Assembly (NCBI GenBank): GCA_016714745.1
Contig: JADKCG010000015.1
Span: 1 to 64,000, forward strand
Source: Elusimicrobiota bacterium
GTDB lineage: Bacteria; Elusimicrobiota; Elusimicrobia; FEN-1173
Direction of reading: 5' to 3'
Length of the DNA stretch: 64,000 nucleotides
Shown here in pieces: positions 53,168 through 63,427 of this stretch. Within the stretch, counting starts at the first letter, position 1. The number at the start of each line of letters is the position of its first letter. The position numbers were made by a program, and so were the translations under genes. The notes under the pieces are model-generated. The model made no database searches and was not told the DNA's origin. It worked only from the letters and a program-made list of their open reading frames with translations.

Positions 53168-54442
53168 ATGACTCAAACTCTCCGATTTTTGTTCCCCCTG
53201 CTTTTTCTCGCGCTTTCCTTGAGCGCTGGGGAACCGACGTCCATGGGGTCCAGACTCGACCTAAAACACTGTTACGACCTGGCGGTTCAACAAAGTGAGC
53301 CACTGAAACGTCAACGGGAAGACATTGTTCGGTCACAATCACAGGCGCGTGCGGCCTTGGGTGGGGCCTTTCCGCATGTTTCTTGGGAATGGCGCGATAT
53401 TCGACAAGACGGGAGCGGGATGGATTCCGGAGGGATCGGAAGCCTGCTGGAAAAAAACCAAATCGAATCGAAATTCTCCCTTCAACAACCGCTGTTCACA
53501 GGCTTAAAAGAATTTTCCGCTTACGCCGGATTTAAACGGCAGGAGGCTCGGGATGAATGGCGACTGCGCCAGGCGGAACTCCAACTCTATGACGAAGTGT
53601 CCCGGGCCTTCTATGATGTGGTGGCCCTGGAATCTGCCCTCGTCAACAACGCCACCTCCGTTGCGCTTTCCCAAGACCGGCTTGCCGAACTGACATCGTT
53701 TTACCGACTGGGAAAATCCCGGGAAGGGGAAGTCTTTAGCGCAGAGTCCCAATGGACGGCGCTTAAGGCCATTCACGTCCGCCTGAAAGGTCAAATCCGC
53801 GTGGCCCGGGAAACGCTTTCCTTCCTCCTTGGGCAAGAAGTGGGAGCCGCCCCCTTGGTTCAGGGTTCCGCCGAAACGCCGGAACCCGTCGCCCGATACT
53901 TGACCCTGGCGGCCCGTCGACCGGACCTGGAAGCCCAACGGCAAGAAGTGTTGGCCCAAACGTTGCGTGTCCGTTACGAAAAAGGGTCTTATTGGCCCAT
54001 CGCGAATTTGTCGGGAAATTATTACACCCAACGCCCCAGCTTTTATGACCCCATCCAATGGGACGTGATGTTGAACTTAGACGTCCCGCTTTTCCAGGGG
54101 GGCACCGTGGCCGCCCGAGTGAAGGATGCCCGATCTGGACTTCAGCAAGCCCAATTGTCCTTGGACTATTTAGAACGGCAGATCCAAAGCGACGTTAAAA
54201 AAGCGTATGAGGCCTGGACGGCTTCCCTTGAAGAATCCCAAGCCTTGGGCGACGCCACCCACGCCGCCCAAAAAAGTTATGACGCCCAACGGCGGGAATA
54301 CCGGTTGGGCCTGGTGACGAACCTGGACGTCATAAATGCCATGAACCTCATGCAAACCGCCAAGCGTGCATGGGACGACGCCGACGTGGAAGCCCAACGC
54401 CGTTACGTCGCGTTGGTCGTCGTCACAGGGGCTCTGCCATGA
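53168..54442 (+). CDS. TolC-family outer membrane efflux protein
   Basis: The 424-residue protein forms the outer membrane exit duct of an efflux system. It has a signal peptide (FLFPLLFLALSLSAGEP), two repeated helical hairpin halves (about 30-230 and 230-424) rich in Q/A coiled-coil, and the family-like LSLSQDRLAELTSFYRLGK-type region near 165 and YRLGLVTNLDVINAMN near 378. The stop overlaps the RND start (ATGA). Confidence 0.88.
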   Translation: MTQTLRFLFPLLFLALSLSAGEPTSMGSRLDLKHCYDLAVQQSEPLKRQREDIVRSQSQARAALGGAFPHVSWEWRDIRQDGSGMDSGGIGSLLEKNQIESKFSLQQPLFTGLKEFSAYAGFKRQEARDEWRLRQAELQLYDEVSRAFYDVVALESALVNNATSVALSQDRLAELTSFYRLGKSREGEVFSAESQWTALKAIHVRLKGQIRVARETLSFLLGQEVGAAPLVQGSAETPEPVARYLTLAARRPDLEAQRQEVLAQTLRVRYEKGSYWPIANLSGNYYTQRPSFYDPIQWDVMLNLDVPLFQGGTVAARVKDARSGLQQAQLSLDYLERQIQSDVKKAYEAWTASLEESQALGDATHAAQKSYDAQRREYRLGLVTNLDVINAMNLMQTAKRAWDDADVEAQRRYVALVVVTGALP

Positions 54443-57400
54443 GACTATCCGACACCGCCATAAAAAACCCCGTCTTCGCCTGGATGCTTATGGCCGGGAT
54501 GATCATTTTCGGCATCATCAGTTTCATGTCCATCGGCAAAAGCCAATTGCCCGATGTGGACTTTCCCATCATTAGCGTCACCGCCCGGTGGGAAGGAGCT
54601 TCCCCGGAGGTCATGGAAACCGATGTGGTGGACGTGATCGAAGACGCGGTGACTTCGGTCAAAGGCGTGAAAAAAATCAATTCCACCTCCCGCCTGGGTC
54701 AAGCCTCCATCATCATCGAATTCGATTTAAAAACAGACGTGGACGTGGCGCTCCAGGAGGTCCAAAGCACCATTTCCCAAGCCCAGTTCAACTTGCCGAA
54801 AGATCTCGACCCTCCGATCATCGCCAAGTTCAACCCGGAAGACCAACCCTTCATGTGGCTGTCGGTCTCCGGCGACCGGCCCCTGCGTTATTTAATGGAG
54901 TTGGTGCGGGACAACCTAAAACAGGAGTTCACGACGATCCCCGGTGTGGGTAACGTTTTTCTGGGCGGCTATGTGGAACCGTCCCTGCGGGTGTGGCTGG
55001 ACCCTAAAAAAATGGACGCCACGGAAATCACCGTTCAGGACGTCGTCGCCGCGGTCCAAAGCGAACACAGCGAACGTCCCGCCGGATACCTCACCTCTCC
55101 GACTAAAGAATGGAATCTCCGCGTCATGGGAGAGATCGCCAAACCGGACGAATTCCAAAACCTCATCATCCCCACACGCAACGGCGCGCCGGTGTACCGA
55201 CGGTTCCAAATCAAAGACGTGGCCACCGTGGAAGATGGCCTGGCCGATGCCCGGGCCATTTCCCGCGTGAATCTCAAGCCCGCCGTGGGTCTCGGCATTT
55301 TAAAACAACGGAACGCCAACATGGTGGAAGTGGGCCGCCGCGTTACCGAGAAGGTGACAGCGCTCCAGAAAACCCTGCCGGCGGGCGTTCAATTGGCGGT
55401 CAACTTTGATGGAACCGCTTTTGTAAAACAATCCACCCACGAATTGAATTTCAACCTCATCCTCGCCGCGATCCTGACCTCCGTGATTTGTTGGCTCTTT
55501 TTGGGATCATGGAGTTCCGCGATTAATATCATCCTGGCCATCCCCACATCGATTTTGGGCACCTTTATTATCTTACAGATGTTGGGGTTCACTCAAAACA
55601 CGTTCACGCTGTTGGGCCTGACCTTGGTGGTTGGCATCGTGGTCGACGACGCCATCATGGTGTTGGAAAACATCGTCCGCCACCGGGAAATGGGCGAACC
55701 CCGGGTCCAAGCCGCGATCGTGGGCGCGAGGGAAATCTATTTCGCCGCCATGGCGACCTCCGTGGCCATTTTAGCCATCTTCCTCCCCGTGGTCTTTATT
55801 AAAGGCGTCATCGGGAAATATTTCTTCCAATTCGGAATGACCATTTCAGCGGCAGTCATGTTGTCTTTGCTGGAAGCGTTGACCCTCGCCCCCATGCGCT
55901 GTTCCCAGTTTTTAGAAGTGGGACAGGGCGGGATCGTGTCGCGCGCCATGGATCGATTGATGGAGGTGCTGACGCGCTGGTATAAGGTGGCCTTGGAACT
56001 CTGTCTTCGCAACCGATGGAAGGTCGTGGGCATTTCCATCCTGATTTTTGCCGCCTCCCTCTTTCTGTTCAAACCCATCAAAAAAGAACTGATGCCGCCC
56101 CAAGACCAAAGTATGCTCTTCGTACGAATCCAAACCCCCGTGGGCTCTTCCTTGGCGTTTACGGATGACACGTTGAAAAAGGCGGAAACCTTCACGCTGT
56201 CGCGGGGGGAGGTGGAGCGGTACTACGCCGCGGTGGGCGGGTTTGAAGGGGGCGAAATCAACTCCGCGTTCATGTTCATCACCTTGAAACAACCGAAAGA
56301 TCGCCCTGTCCAGCCTGGCCGAAAAAAGGCGTATACCCAACAGGAACTCATGGACATTTTCCGCGACGACTTAAACAAAATCCCCGGCGTCGAAAAAGCC
56401 CTTTTGCAAGATCTCTCGGTCGCGGGAGGCGGCGCTGAACCCGGATTTCCCGTGGACCTTTCGCTCCGGGGCCGAGACTGGGACGAGTTGGCCCGGGTCA
56501 GCGAAATCGTCAAAGCCAAAATGAAAGAATCGGGTCTCATGGTAGACGTGGACTCCAATTATGAATTGGGCATGCCGGAAGTTCAAATTTTCCCTAACCG
56601 CGCCGCGGCCGCGGAACGGGGCGTTAGCGTCTCCGCCATTGGCGACGTGGTGAACGCCACCCTGGGTGGCCAGCGAGTGGGCAAATTCTCTCGGGGCGGT
56701 CGCCGCTACGATGTCCGAGTGCGTTTTTCTGAAACCGACCGCAACAAACCTTCCGACATTAGCAAGATCAGCGTGCGCAACAATCGGGGTCAGGTGGTTC
56801 CCCTGACCGACGTGATCACCGTACAAGAAAAGAAAACGCTCCTCACCATCACCCGGGAAAACCGTTCCCGCGCCATTCGACTATACGCCAACGTGGCCAC
56901 CGGAAAATCCCAAGCCGACGCGCTGAACGCCATGCGGAAAATAGAAAAGGACGTTTTACCGGAAGGAGTGAAAATGGTTTTTTCGGGTGCCTCTGAAACG
57001 TTTCAAGAGGCGTTCATGGGACTGGCCATCGCGTTGGTACTGGGCGTTCTAATCGCCTACATGGTCTTGGGATCCCAATTCAACAGCTTCATTCACCCCC
57101 TCCTCGTCTTGCTGGCGCTCCCGTTCAGCATTACCGGCGCCGTGATGGCTCTGTATCTGGGGAACCAATCCTTGAATATGTTCAGCATGATTGGGATTGT
57201 CCTCTTGATGGGGATCGTCAAAAAGAACTCCATCATGCTGGTGGATTTCACAAACGAACGGCGAACGAAAAAAGGGCTCAACGTAAGAGAGGCGCTCATG
57301 GACGCTTGCCCCATCCGACTCCGCCCGATTCTCATGACCACGGTCGCCACCGTCGCCGCCGCGATTCCCCCCGCCCTGGCGCTCGGCCCTGGGGCCGAAA

Positions 57401-57564
57401 CCCGCGTGCCCATGGCCCTGGTGATCATCGGCGGCGTCTCTGTCTCCGCGCTATTAACCCTTTTCGTCGTCCCCTGCGCCTACAGCCTCACCGCCCGCCT
57501 CGAAAACCACACACACGACGTCGACCTCAAAGAAGCCCTTAAACAGTTGGGCGAACTGAGATAA
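54439..57564 (+). CDS. RND-family multidrug efflux transporter (AcrB/HAE1 type)
   Basis: The 1041-residue inner membrane pump uses proton flux. It starts MRLSDTAIKNPVFAWMLMAG and has two halves with large periplasmic loops. The fourth helix of the first half carries the proton-relay pair in VGIVVDDAIMVLENIVRH, and the second half has GIVKKNSIMLVDFTNERR. The ATG at 54439 overlaps the tolC stop. I found no periplasmic adaptor (membrane fusion protein) gene next to the pair, so an adaptor must come from elsewhere. Confidence 0.92.
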   Translation: MRLSDTAIKNPVFAWMLMAGMIIFGIISFMSIGKSQLPDVDFPIISVTARWEGASPEVMETDVVDVIEDAVTSVKGVKKINSTSRLGQASIIIEFDLKTDVDVALQEVQSTISQAQFNLPKDLDPPIIAKFNPEDQPFMWLSVSGDRPLRYLMELVRDNLKQEFTTIPGVGNVFLGGYVEPSLRVWLDPKKMDATEITVQDVVAAVQSEHSERPAGYLTSPTKEWNLRVMGEIAKPDEFQNLIIPTRNGAPVYRRFQIKDVATVEDGLADARAISRVNLKPAVGLGILKQRNANMVEVGRRVTEKVTALQKTLPAGVQLAVNFDGTAFVKQSTHELNFNLILAAILTSVICWLFLGSWSSAINIILAIPTSILGTFIILQMLGFTQNTFTLLGLTLVVGIVVDDAIMVLENIVRHREMGEPRVQAAIVGAREIYFAAMATSVAILAIFLPVVFIKGVIGKYFFQFGMTISAAVMLSLLEALTLAPMRCSQFLEVGQGGIVSRAMDRLMEVLTRWYKVALELCLRNRWKVVGISILIFAASLFLFKPIKKELMPPQDQSMLFVRIQTPVGSSLAFTDDTLKKAETFTLSRGEVERYYAAVGGFEGGEINSAFMFITLKQPKDRPVQPGRKKAYTQQELMDIFRDDLNKIPGVEKALLQDLSVAGGGAEPGFPVDLSLRGRDWDELARVSEIVKAKMKESGLMVDVDSNYELGMPEVQIFPNRAAAAERGVSVSAIGDVVNATLGGQRVGKFSRGGRRYDVRVRFSETDRNKPSDISKISVRNNRGQVVPLTDVITVQEKKTLLTITRENRSRAIRLYANVATGKSQADALNAMRKIEKDVLPEGVKMVFSGASETFQEAFMGLAIALVLGVLIAYMVLGSQFNSFIHPLLVLLALPFSITGAVMALYLGNQSLNMFSMIGIVLLMGIVKKNSIMLVDFTNERRTKKGLNVREALMDACPIRLRPILMTTVATVAAAIPPALALGPGAETRVPMALVIIGGVSVSALLTLFVVPCAYSLTARLENHTHDVDLKEALKQLGELR

Positions 57565-57626
57565 AGAGGGAGCCATGTTTAACGATCGACGTGACGCGGG
57601 TCGACAGACAGACAAATCAAAAGGGC

Positions 57627-58913
57627 TCAAGTCTTGACTTGGGATTCCTCGCTTTCATTCGCGCCTCCCGCCCTTTTCTGAAGGACTACGACGGTTTCCA
57701 CGTGGGGGGTATGGGGGAAGAGGTCCACCGCTTGCGCCGCCTCCACTTGATACGTGGGGCTCAAAAGGCTCAGGTCGCGCGCGAGGGCTTCAAGGTGACA
57801 AGAGACATAGACCCAGCGGTGGATGGGATGATGGAGAAGGAGTTTCAACACATCGGGTTGGAGGCCGGGGCGGGGGGGGTCCATCACCGCCACAGACCTC
57901 GGCGCTTTCCACGCCTCTAAAAAATGGGGCGATTTGGCAAAAGACGCAGCGTCTAGGGTATGAAATTCCACCCGGGAAATACCAAAAGCTTGGGCATTCG
58001 CCTGGGCGTCGGCCACCGCTTGGGGGTTCAGTTCAATGCCAATGATTCGGTCCGCCCGATCCGCACAATAGAGCCCGATGGAGCCGGAACCACAGTATAC
58101 GTCAAACAAGACCACATCCCTCCCCCTGTCTGTTTCAGCGGCTTTGTCGTCCCAGGCACCGGACACACGGATACCGGCCGCGCCAACGAGCGGAAGGGAA
58201 TGGGCTTTTTGAGACAGTCCCTCTTTAATCACTTGATACAAGAGTTCCGCTCCCCGGGTGTTCGTCTGAAAAAAGGTTCGGGGTGAAATTTTATAGGTCA
58301 GGTTTCCCAGTTTTTCTTCAATAAATCCCGGCCCTATCAATACCGCCCGCTCCTCTCCCCACGCCACGTCCGAGAGACCCGCGTTCACGCTCCACACCAC
58401 CGTATCCACGCGCGCCCCACTGGACTTCAGGGCCTCTAGGAAAGACTCTTTGGGAATCTCCCCCTCCGCGGTGACCAGAACCACCATCCTCTGGCCCGTG
58501 TTCTTCCCCTCCCGAACAACAAGATAGCGCAAAAAACCCCGATGGGATTTCAAATGGTATGTGGGAAGGTTTTCCTTAACGGCCCAGGCACGAACCGACG
58601 CCAACAACCGCCCCACCTCGGAAGATTGCAGGCGACATTCCGTTAAGTCCACGATCCGGTCGAACTTTCCTTTTTGCCGAAGGCCGAGAAGCGGCGGGGC
58701 ATCTTTCAATCCACCAAAAGCGAACTCCATTTTGTTCCGATAAAAGCATTCGTCCGGCGAGGACACCATGGGGAGGAACGTCGTGACGGGAAAGGGCTGG
58801 AGAACCCGCCGAACCATCGCTTCTTTGGCCGCCACCTGTTGCGCATAAGGCTGATCTTGGGTGGCACACCCTCCGCACACCCCGAAATGGGGGCAAAGAT
58901 CCGGATCAATCAC
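57627..58913 (-). CDS. RlmD/TrmA-family RNA (uracil-5-)-methyltransferase
   Basis: The enzyme methylates uracil C5 in rRNA or tRNA using SAM. The 428-residue protein starts with a 4Fe-4S motif (CPHFGVCGGC, with a fourth Cys upstream or downstream not settled) and has TFFQTN, FDVYCGSGSIGLYCA, GIELNPQAV, MDPPRPGL and the catalytic cysteine in YVSCHLEALARDL. Cluster presence favours RlmD/RumA over TrmA. The GTG at 58913 overlaps the VanZ-like stop (GTGA). Confidence 0.9.
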   Translation of the reverse strand: MIDPDLCPHFGVCGGCATQDQPYAQQVAAKEAMVRRVLQPFPVTTFLPMVSSPDECFYRNKMEFAFGGLKDAPPLLGLRQKGKFDRIVDLTECRLQSSEVGRLLASVRAWAVKENLPTYHLKSHRGFLRYLVVREGKNTGQRMVVLVTAEGEIPKESFLEALKSSGARVDTVVWSVNAGLSDVAWGEERAVLIGPGFIEEKLGNLTYKISPRTFFQTNTRGAELLYQVIKEGLSQKAHSLPLVGAAGIRVSGAWDDKAAETDRGRDVVLFDVYCGSGSIGLYCADRADRIIGIELNPQAVADAQANAQAFGISRVEFHTLDAASFAKSPHFLEAWKAPRSVAVMDPPRPGLQPDVLKLLLHHPIHRWVYVSCHLEALARDLSLLSPTYQVEAAQAVDLFPHTPHVETVVVLQKRAGGANESEESQVKT

Positions 58914-59320
58914 TGGACGGCTGATGGTTTGGAGGTTTTAAAGAGAGAGGATTTCCGCTGGCGGACGTAGAGGGAGAGGACCAAGGCCGCGCCCAAGGAA
59001 TCCAATACCACATCGCGGACTTTGCCGAACCGGCCGGGAACAAAAGATTGGTGCCACTCGTCGGAAACGGCGTAAAGGACACAGAGGAACAGCCCCACCA
59101 CCAGGACACGCCGCGCCTGCCAACCGATTCTCGACAGAGCTCGCGCCAAAAAAAAGGCCAAGACGCCGTAGACAAAGAGATGCGCGAATTTCCGAAACAT
59201 CAGTTCTGGAAGTTCCGCCCCCCCGCCAGTTCGATAATCTGGAATAGAGGAAAAGTAAAAGATGAGGCCCGCCCACCCCACCACCGGCCCCCACAGGGAA
59301 AGCCATCGAAGCGTTTTCAC
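58910..59320 (-). CDS. VanZ-like small membrane protein
   Basis: The 136-residue protein has about four transmembrane helices and the VanZ-family patterns FYFSSIPD, RKFAHLFVYGVLAF and DEWHQSFVPGRFGKVRDVVLDSLGA. VanZ gives low-level teicoplanin resistance in enterococci; in Gram-negative bacteria the role is unknown. Both ends overlap neighbours by GTGA, so it is in a tight operon with radC and the methyltransferase. Confidence 0.88.
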   Translation of the reverse strand: MKTLRWLSLWGPVVGWAGLIFYFSSIPDYRTGGGAELPELMFRKFAHLFVYGVLAFFLARALSRIGWQARRVLVVGLFLCVLYAVSDEWHQSFVPGRFGKVRDVVLDSLGAALVLSLYVRQRKSSLFKTSKPSAVQ

Positions 59321-60075
59321 AAAAGCCCCTTGTCTCGAAAACTGAAATAGCGGCCGTTCCCCACGATGAGGTGGTCCAACACAGTGACCCCAATGGTTTT
59401 AGCGGCCTGAACAAGAAGAGCGGTCAAGCGTTTGTCGTCCGGAGACGGAGTGGGATCGCCCGAGGGATGGTTGTGCACAAAAATGAGCCCGGCGGCATTC
59501 GCCGCCAGGGCTCCGGCCACCACGCGGCGCGGGTAGACCGCGGCTTGGTCGATGGTCCCTTCGGCCAACCGGTCTTTGCCGATCACCCGGTTTTTGGTGG
59601 AAAGGTAGACCACGTCAAACACTTCGTTTTTGAGACCTTCCAGCGAGGCGCGGCAATAAGACAAGACCGCTTCCGGGGAATTCAGCAGATCCGCTTGGCG
59701 TGCTTCCGTCTCAAAATAGCGTTCCATCACCCCACGAATCAATGACACAAAAGCGCCTGTGCTCGGGCCCGCTCCTTCCACCAAAGCCAACTGATCCGAG
59801 CTTGCGTCCAAAACCCCCTTGAAGGAACCAAACTTGTCCAACAACCGTTTGGCCAAAGGTTTTGTGTCACAGCGGGCAAAAGCGTATGTCAGGAGAAGTT
59901 CCAACAGCTCATAGTCCGCGAAGCCTTTCCCCCCAACGGATTCCCAGCGCGCCCGCAGGCGTCGTCGGTGCCCCCAATGGTCCGGATCCTCCGGAAGGGT
60001 TTCGCCATTCGTTGGCACGGCCGCCCCAAGAGTCGGGTCCAACAACGCCGTCCCCGTTTCCCGCGCCCGCGCCAC
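59317..60075 (-). CDS. radC: RadC-family JAB-domain protein
   Basis: The 252-residue protein has an N-terminal helix-hairpin-helix region (ELLELLLTYAFARCDTKPLAKRLL, then FGSFKGVLDAS) and the JAB/MPN metalloprotease-like domain with the metal motif HNHPSGDPTPSPDD. The function is unsettled; the original link to recombination repair was withdrawn. The GTG at 60075 follows an AGGA-type site and the thioesterase stop by 4 bp; the longer frame to 60237 is spurious. Confidence 0.9.
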   Translation of the reverse strand: MARARETGTALLDPTLGAAVPTNGETLPEDPDHWGHRRRLRARWESVGGKGFADYELLELLLTYAFARCDTKPLAKRLLDKFGSFKGVLDASSDQLALVEGAGPSTGAFVSLIRGVMERYFETEARQADLLNSPEAVLSYCRASLEGLKNEVFDVVYLSTKNRVIGKDRLAEGTIDQAAVYPRRVVAGALAANAAGLIFVHNHPSGDPTPSPDDKRLTALLVQAAKTIGVTVLDHLIVGNGRYFSFRDKGLL

Positions 60076-60079
60076 CGCT

Positions 60080-60502
60080 TTATCCTTCCTTGGCAAGAGG
60101 GACCACCGCCCGAAGCAGGATGTCTTTGACAGCGGGAGGAACCGGCACGGGCTTCCAGGATTTATTGACGAAAGGATGTTTCGTGAACCCGAGGGCCATG
60201 CGTTTTCCCGTATCGCCATTGACAAGTTCATACTCAAAGGTCATGGACGCCCGACCGAGATCGGAAATTCTCGTCCGAATTTTAATCAGGTCATCGTAAT
60301 GGGCGGGCGCCAAATATTTCACCTGGGTTTCCATGACCGGAAGATAAATCCCTTGCTCTTCTAAATCCCGATACCGCACCCCCATTTCCCGCATAAACTC
60401 CGTCCGCCCGCGCTCAAAAAGCACGAGGTAGTTGGCATAATACACAACGCCCATTCGATCCGTGTCCGCATACGAAACGCGAAAATCCAGTTCGTGGATC
60501 AA
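60080..60502 (-). CDS. YbgC-type acyl-CoA thioesterase
   Basis: The 140-residue hotdog-fold enzyme shows the 4HBT signature YADTDRMGVVYYANYLVLFE with the catalytic aspartate, then KIRTRISDLGRASMTFEYEL. E. coli YbgC hydrolyses short-chain acyl-CoAs and belongs to the tol-pal cluster, which is not here. The start appears to be TTG at 60502; the neighbours are PPi-PFK and radC. Confidence 0.85.
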   Translation of the reverse strand: MIHELDFRVSYADTDRMGVVYYANYLVLFERGRTEFMREMGVRYRDLEEQGIYLPVMETQVKYLAPAHYDDLIKIRTRISDLGRASMTFEYELVNGDTGKRMALGFTKHPFVNKSWKPVPVPPAVKDILLRAVVPLAKEG

Positions 60503-60512
60503 AGGAAAGACC

Positions 60513-62174
60513 CTACGATTCCAACTGAAGAGTTTTGGTCGTAATATCCGTCACTGAAGACGGTCCAAAATACTGGATGGGGCCAGGGTAGACGTAGGCA
60601 TCTTCCAAAACCAAAGAGTCTCGCATTTTTTCAAAAGCGCGGAACGGAGGACCGTCGAGTTTGACGAGGGCTTTTTGGATGACGGGTTTTTCTTTTCCCT
60701 TTCGGCGTTCCACGTTCATCATGGAGGTGAGAGGAACACCCCCGGGGACCCACTGGGCGGCCGGTTGGGTGAGATTTTTTACCGACGACAAATAACCGGA
60801 CAAACCGTTCAACGACAACACCGCCGCGTTGTAGCCCAACGCATAGCAATAGGTGGCGTCGAAGTTTGACGGCGCGCCGCATCGGCCCTCGTAGCCAAAG
60901 AAGTGGGTAATGGCGGCGAATTTCCCGGCATATTTTCCCTCGGCTTTTAAGACGGCCAAACGGGTTTTGACCATTTCCACCAACAGTTTTTCCGTCTCGA
61001 TCTGGGACACCTGCACGTTTCCGTGAGGATCCCGATCCAGCATCAACTGGGCCTGAATGCTCTGGGGCAAAGAATTGAGTAACGCGGCCAACGGCGCGGA
61101 CAGAGCGCTGGCCACGATGCTCCGCTTTTCTTCAAAGGAAGACACCGAGGCCAAACGGGGTTCCTGGGCGGCCAAGGTATCGTTCAACCCGGAAATCAAG
61201 TCTTTCATTTCCGGAATAAACTCAATGAGCCCTTCGGGGATCAATACCACGCCGTAGTTCTTTTTGGTTTCGGCGCGGCGGGCCACCGCCTGGGCAATTT
61301 GGTCCACCCCCTGGGCCAGGGTCATCTTCTTCGCCAACACTTCTTCGCCGATCAAGGCCAGGTTGGGTTGGGTTTTCAAAGCGACCTCAAGCGTGATGTG
61401 GGACGCGCTCCGCCCCATCAACCGCACAAAGTGCCAATATTTCTGGGCCGACAAAACGTCCCGGCAAATGTTCCCCACCACCTCCGAATAGATCTTGGTC
61501 GCGGTGTCAAAACCGAAAGACGCTTCAATGTCCTCATTCTTCAAATCCCCGTCAATGGTTTTCGGAACACCGACGACGCTGATGGCGAGTCCCTGGGCCT
61601 TAAAATATTCCGCCAAGAGCGCCGCGTTCGTGTTTGAATCGTCTCCGCCCACCACCACCAGAGCATCGAGCCGATTGGTTTCGAGCGTTTGTTTGGCCGC
61701 ATTAAACTGTTCCGGCGTCTCAATTTTCGTTCGGCCAGACTGGATCATGTCAAATCCACCGGTGTTGCGGTATCGATCCACCAACGGAGCGGTGAGATCA
61801 ACCCATTTGTTCTCCAAAATTCCAGAAGGACCGCCCAAAAATCCAATGAGCTTATTTTTGGGATTGGCTTTCTTCAAAGCGTCAAAAAGTCCCGCCAACA
61901 CGTTGTGCCCCCCCGGCGCCTGTCCGCCGGACAAGACAACCCCTAAACGGATGGATTTCTTCCCCACAACAGCGTTCCGCCCCTTTGAAAACACGGCCAA
62001 TGGAAGGCCATAGGTTTTTGGAAAAATAGACTGGAGCGAGGATTGGTCCGATAGGCTCTGAGTGGGTTTTCCCATCCGAGGCAGAACCCCCGTTGGTCCT
62101 GACCGCAAGACCGCCGGAAGCGTGGGTTTGAATTTGGATCGTTCGATTTGAAGTTCGGATTTAATGGTTGGCAT
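60513..62174 (-). CDS. pfp: Pyrophosphate-fructose 6-phosphate 1-phosphotransferase
   Basis: This enzyme runs the upper glycolytic step with PPi in place of ATP and is reversible. The 553-residue protein has VVLSGGQAPGG, FLGGPSGIL, the GGDDSN motif (aspartate in place of the glycine of ATP-PFK, typical for PPi enzymes) and PKTIDGDLKN. It fits the long PFK family seen in plant beta-type and bacterial PPi-PFKs. The ATG at 62174 lies 17 nt after a strong hairpin in the leader. Its neighbour fba supports a glycolysis/gluconeogenesis unit. Confidence 0.9.
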   Translation of the reverse strand: MPTIKSELQIERSKFKPTLPAVLRSGPTGVLPRMGKPTQSLSDQSSLQSIFPKTYGLPLAVFSKGRNAVVGKKSIRLGVVLSGGQAPGGHNVLAGLFDALKKANPKNKLIGFLGGPSGILENKWVDLTAPLVDRYRNTGGFDMIQSGRTKIETPEQFNAAKQTLETNRLDALVVVGGDDSNTNAALLAEYFKAQGLAISVVGVPKTIDGDLKNEDIEASFGFDTATKIYSEVVGNICRDVLSAQKYWHFVRLMGRSASHITLEVALKTQPNLALIGEEVLAKKMTLAQGVDQIAQAVARRAETKKNYGVVLIPEGLIEFIPEMKDLISGLNDTLAAQEPRLASVSSFEEKRSIVASALSAPLAALLNSLPQSIQAQLMLDRDPHGNVQVSQIETEKLLVEMVKTRLAVLKAEGKYAGKFAAITHFFGYEGRCGAPSNFDATYCYALGYNAAVLSLNGLSGYLSSVKNLTQPAAQWVPGGVPLTSMMNVERRKGKEKPVIQKALVKLDGPPFRAFEKMRDSLVLEDAYVYPGPIQYFGPSSVTDITTKTLQLES

Positions 62175-62204
62175 GGAAGCTGACCTCAGCGAAATAAAAA
62201 CCCT

Positions 62205-62272
62205 CCGGGCACCGGTAAAAACCGGTGCCCGGGGGTTTTAATGAAATGTAGTTGCCCCATTGATGGGGCGAC
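62205..62272 (-). promoter_or_regulatory. Leader hairpins of the PPi-PFK gene, possible attenuator
   Basis: On the minus strand a GCCCCAT-CA-ATGGGGC stem-loop (about 62254-62269) is followed by a 12-bp perfect stem CCGGGCACCGGT-TTTT-ACCGGTGCCCGG (62205-62232) and then a T-rich run. The last looks like an intrinsic terminator and ends about 30 nt before the PFK start. The PFK transcript from fba or from a promoter in this gap would cross it. Confidence 0.55.
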
Positions 62273-62294
62273 CTTGAGACTTAAACTGAAAAAA

Positions 62295-62310
62295 GCCCGA
62301 AAAATCGGGC
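62295..62310 (-). terminator. Intrinsic terminator of fba
   Basis: On the minus strand GCCCGA-TTTT-TCGGGC is followed by TTTTTTC. It lies 13 bp after the fba stop and fits a simple terminator. Confidence 0.85.
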
Positions 62311-62323
62311 AACGAAAAAACCC

Positions 62324-63397
<1,074 letters not shown>

Positions 63398-63427
63398 TGG
63401 TTCGATCCTCCTCAGGATGGAAAATAA

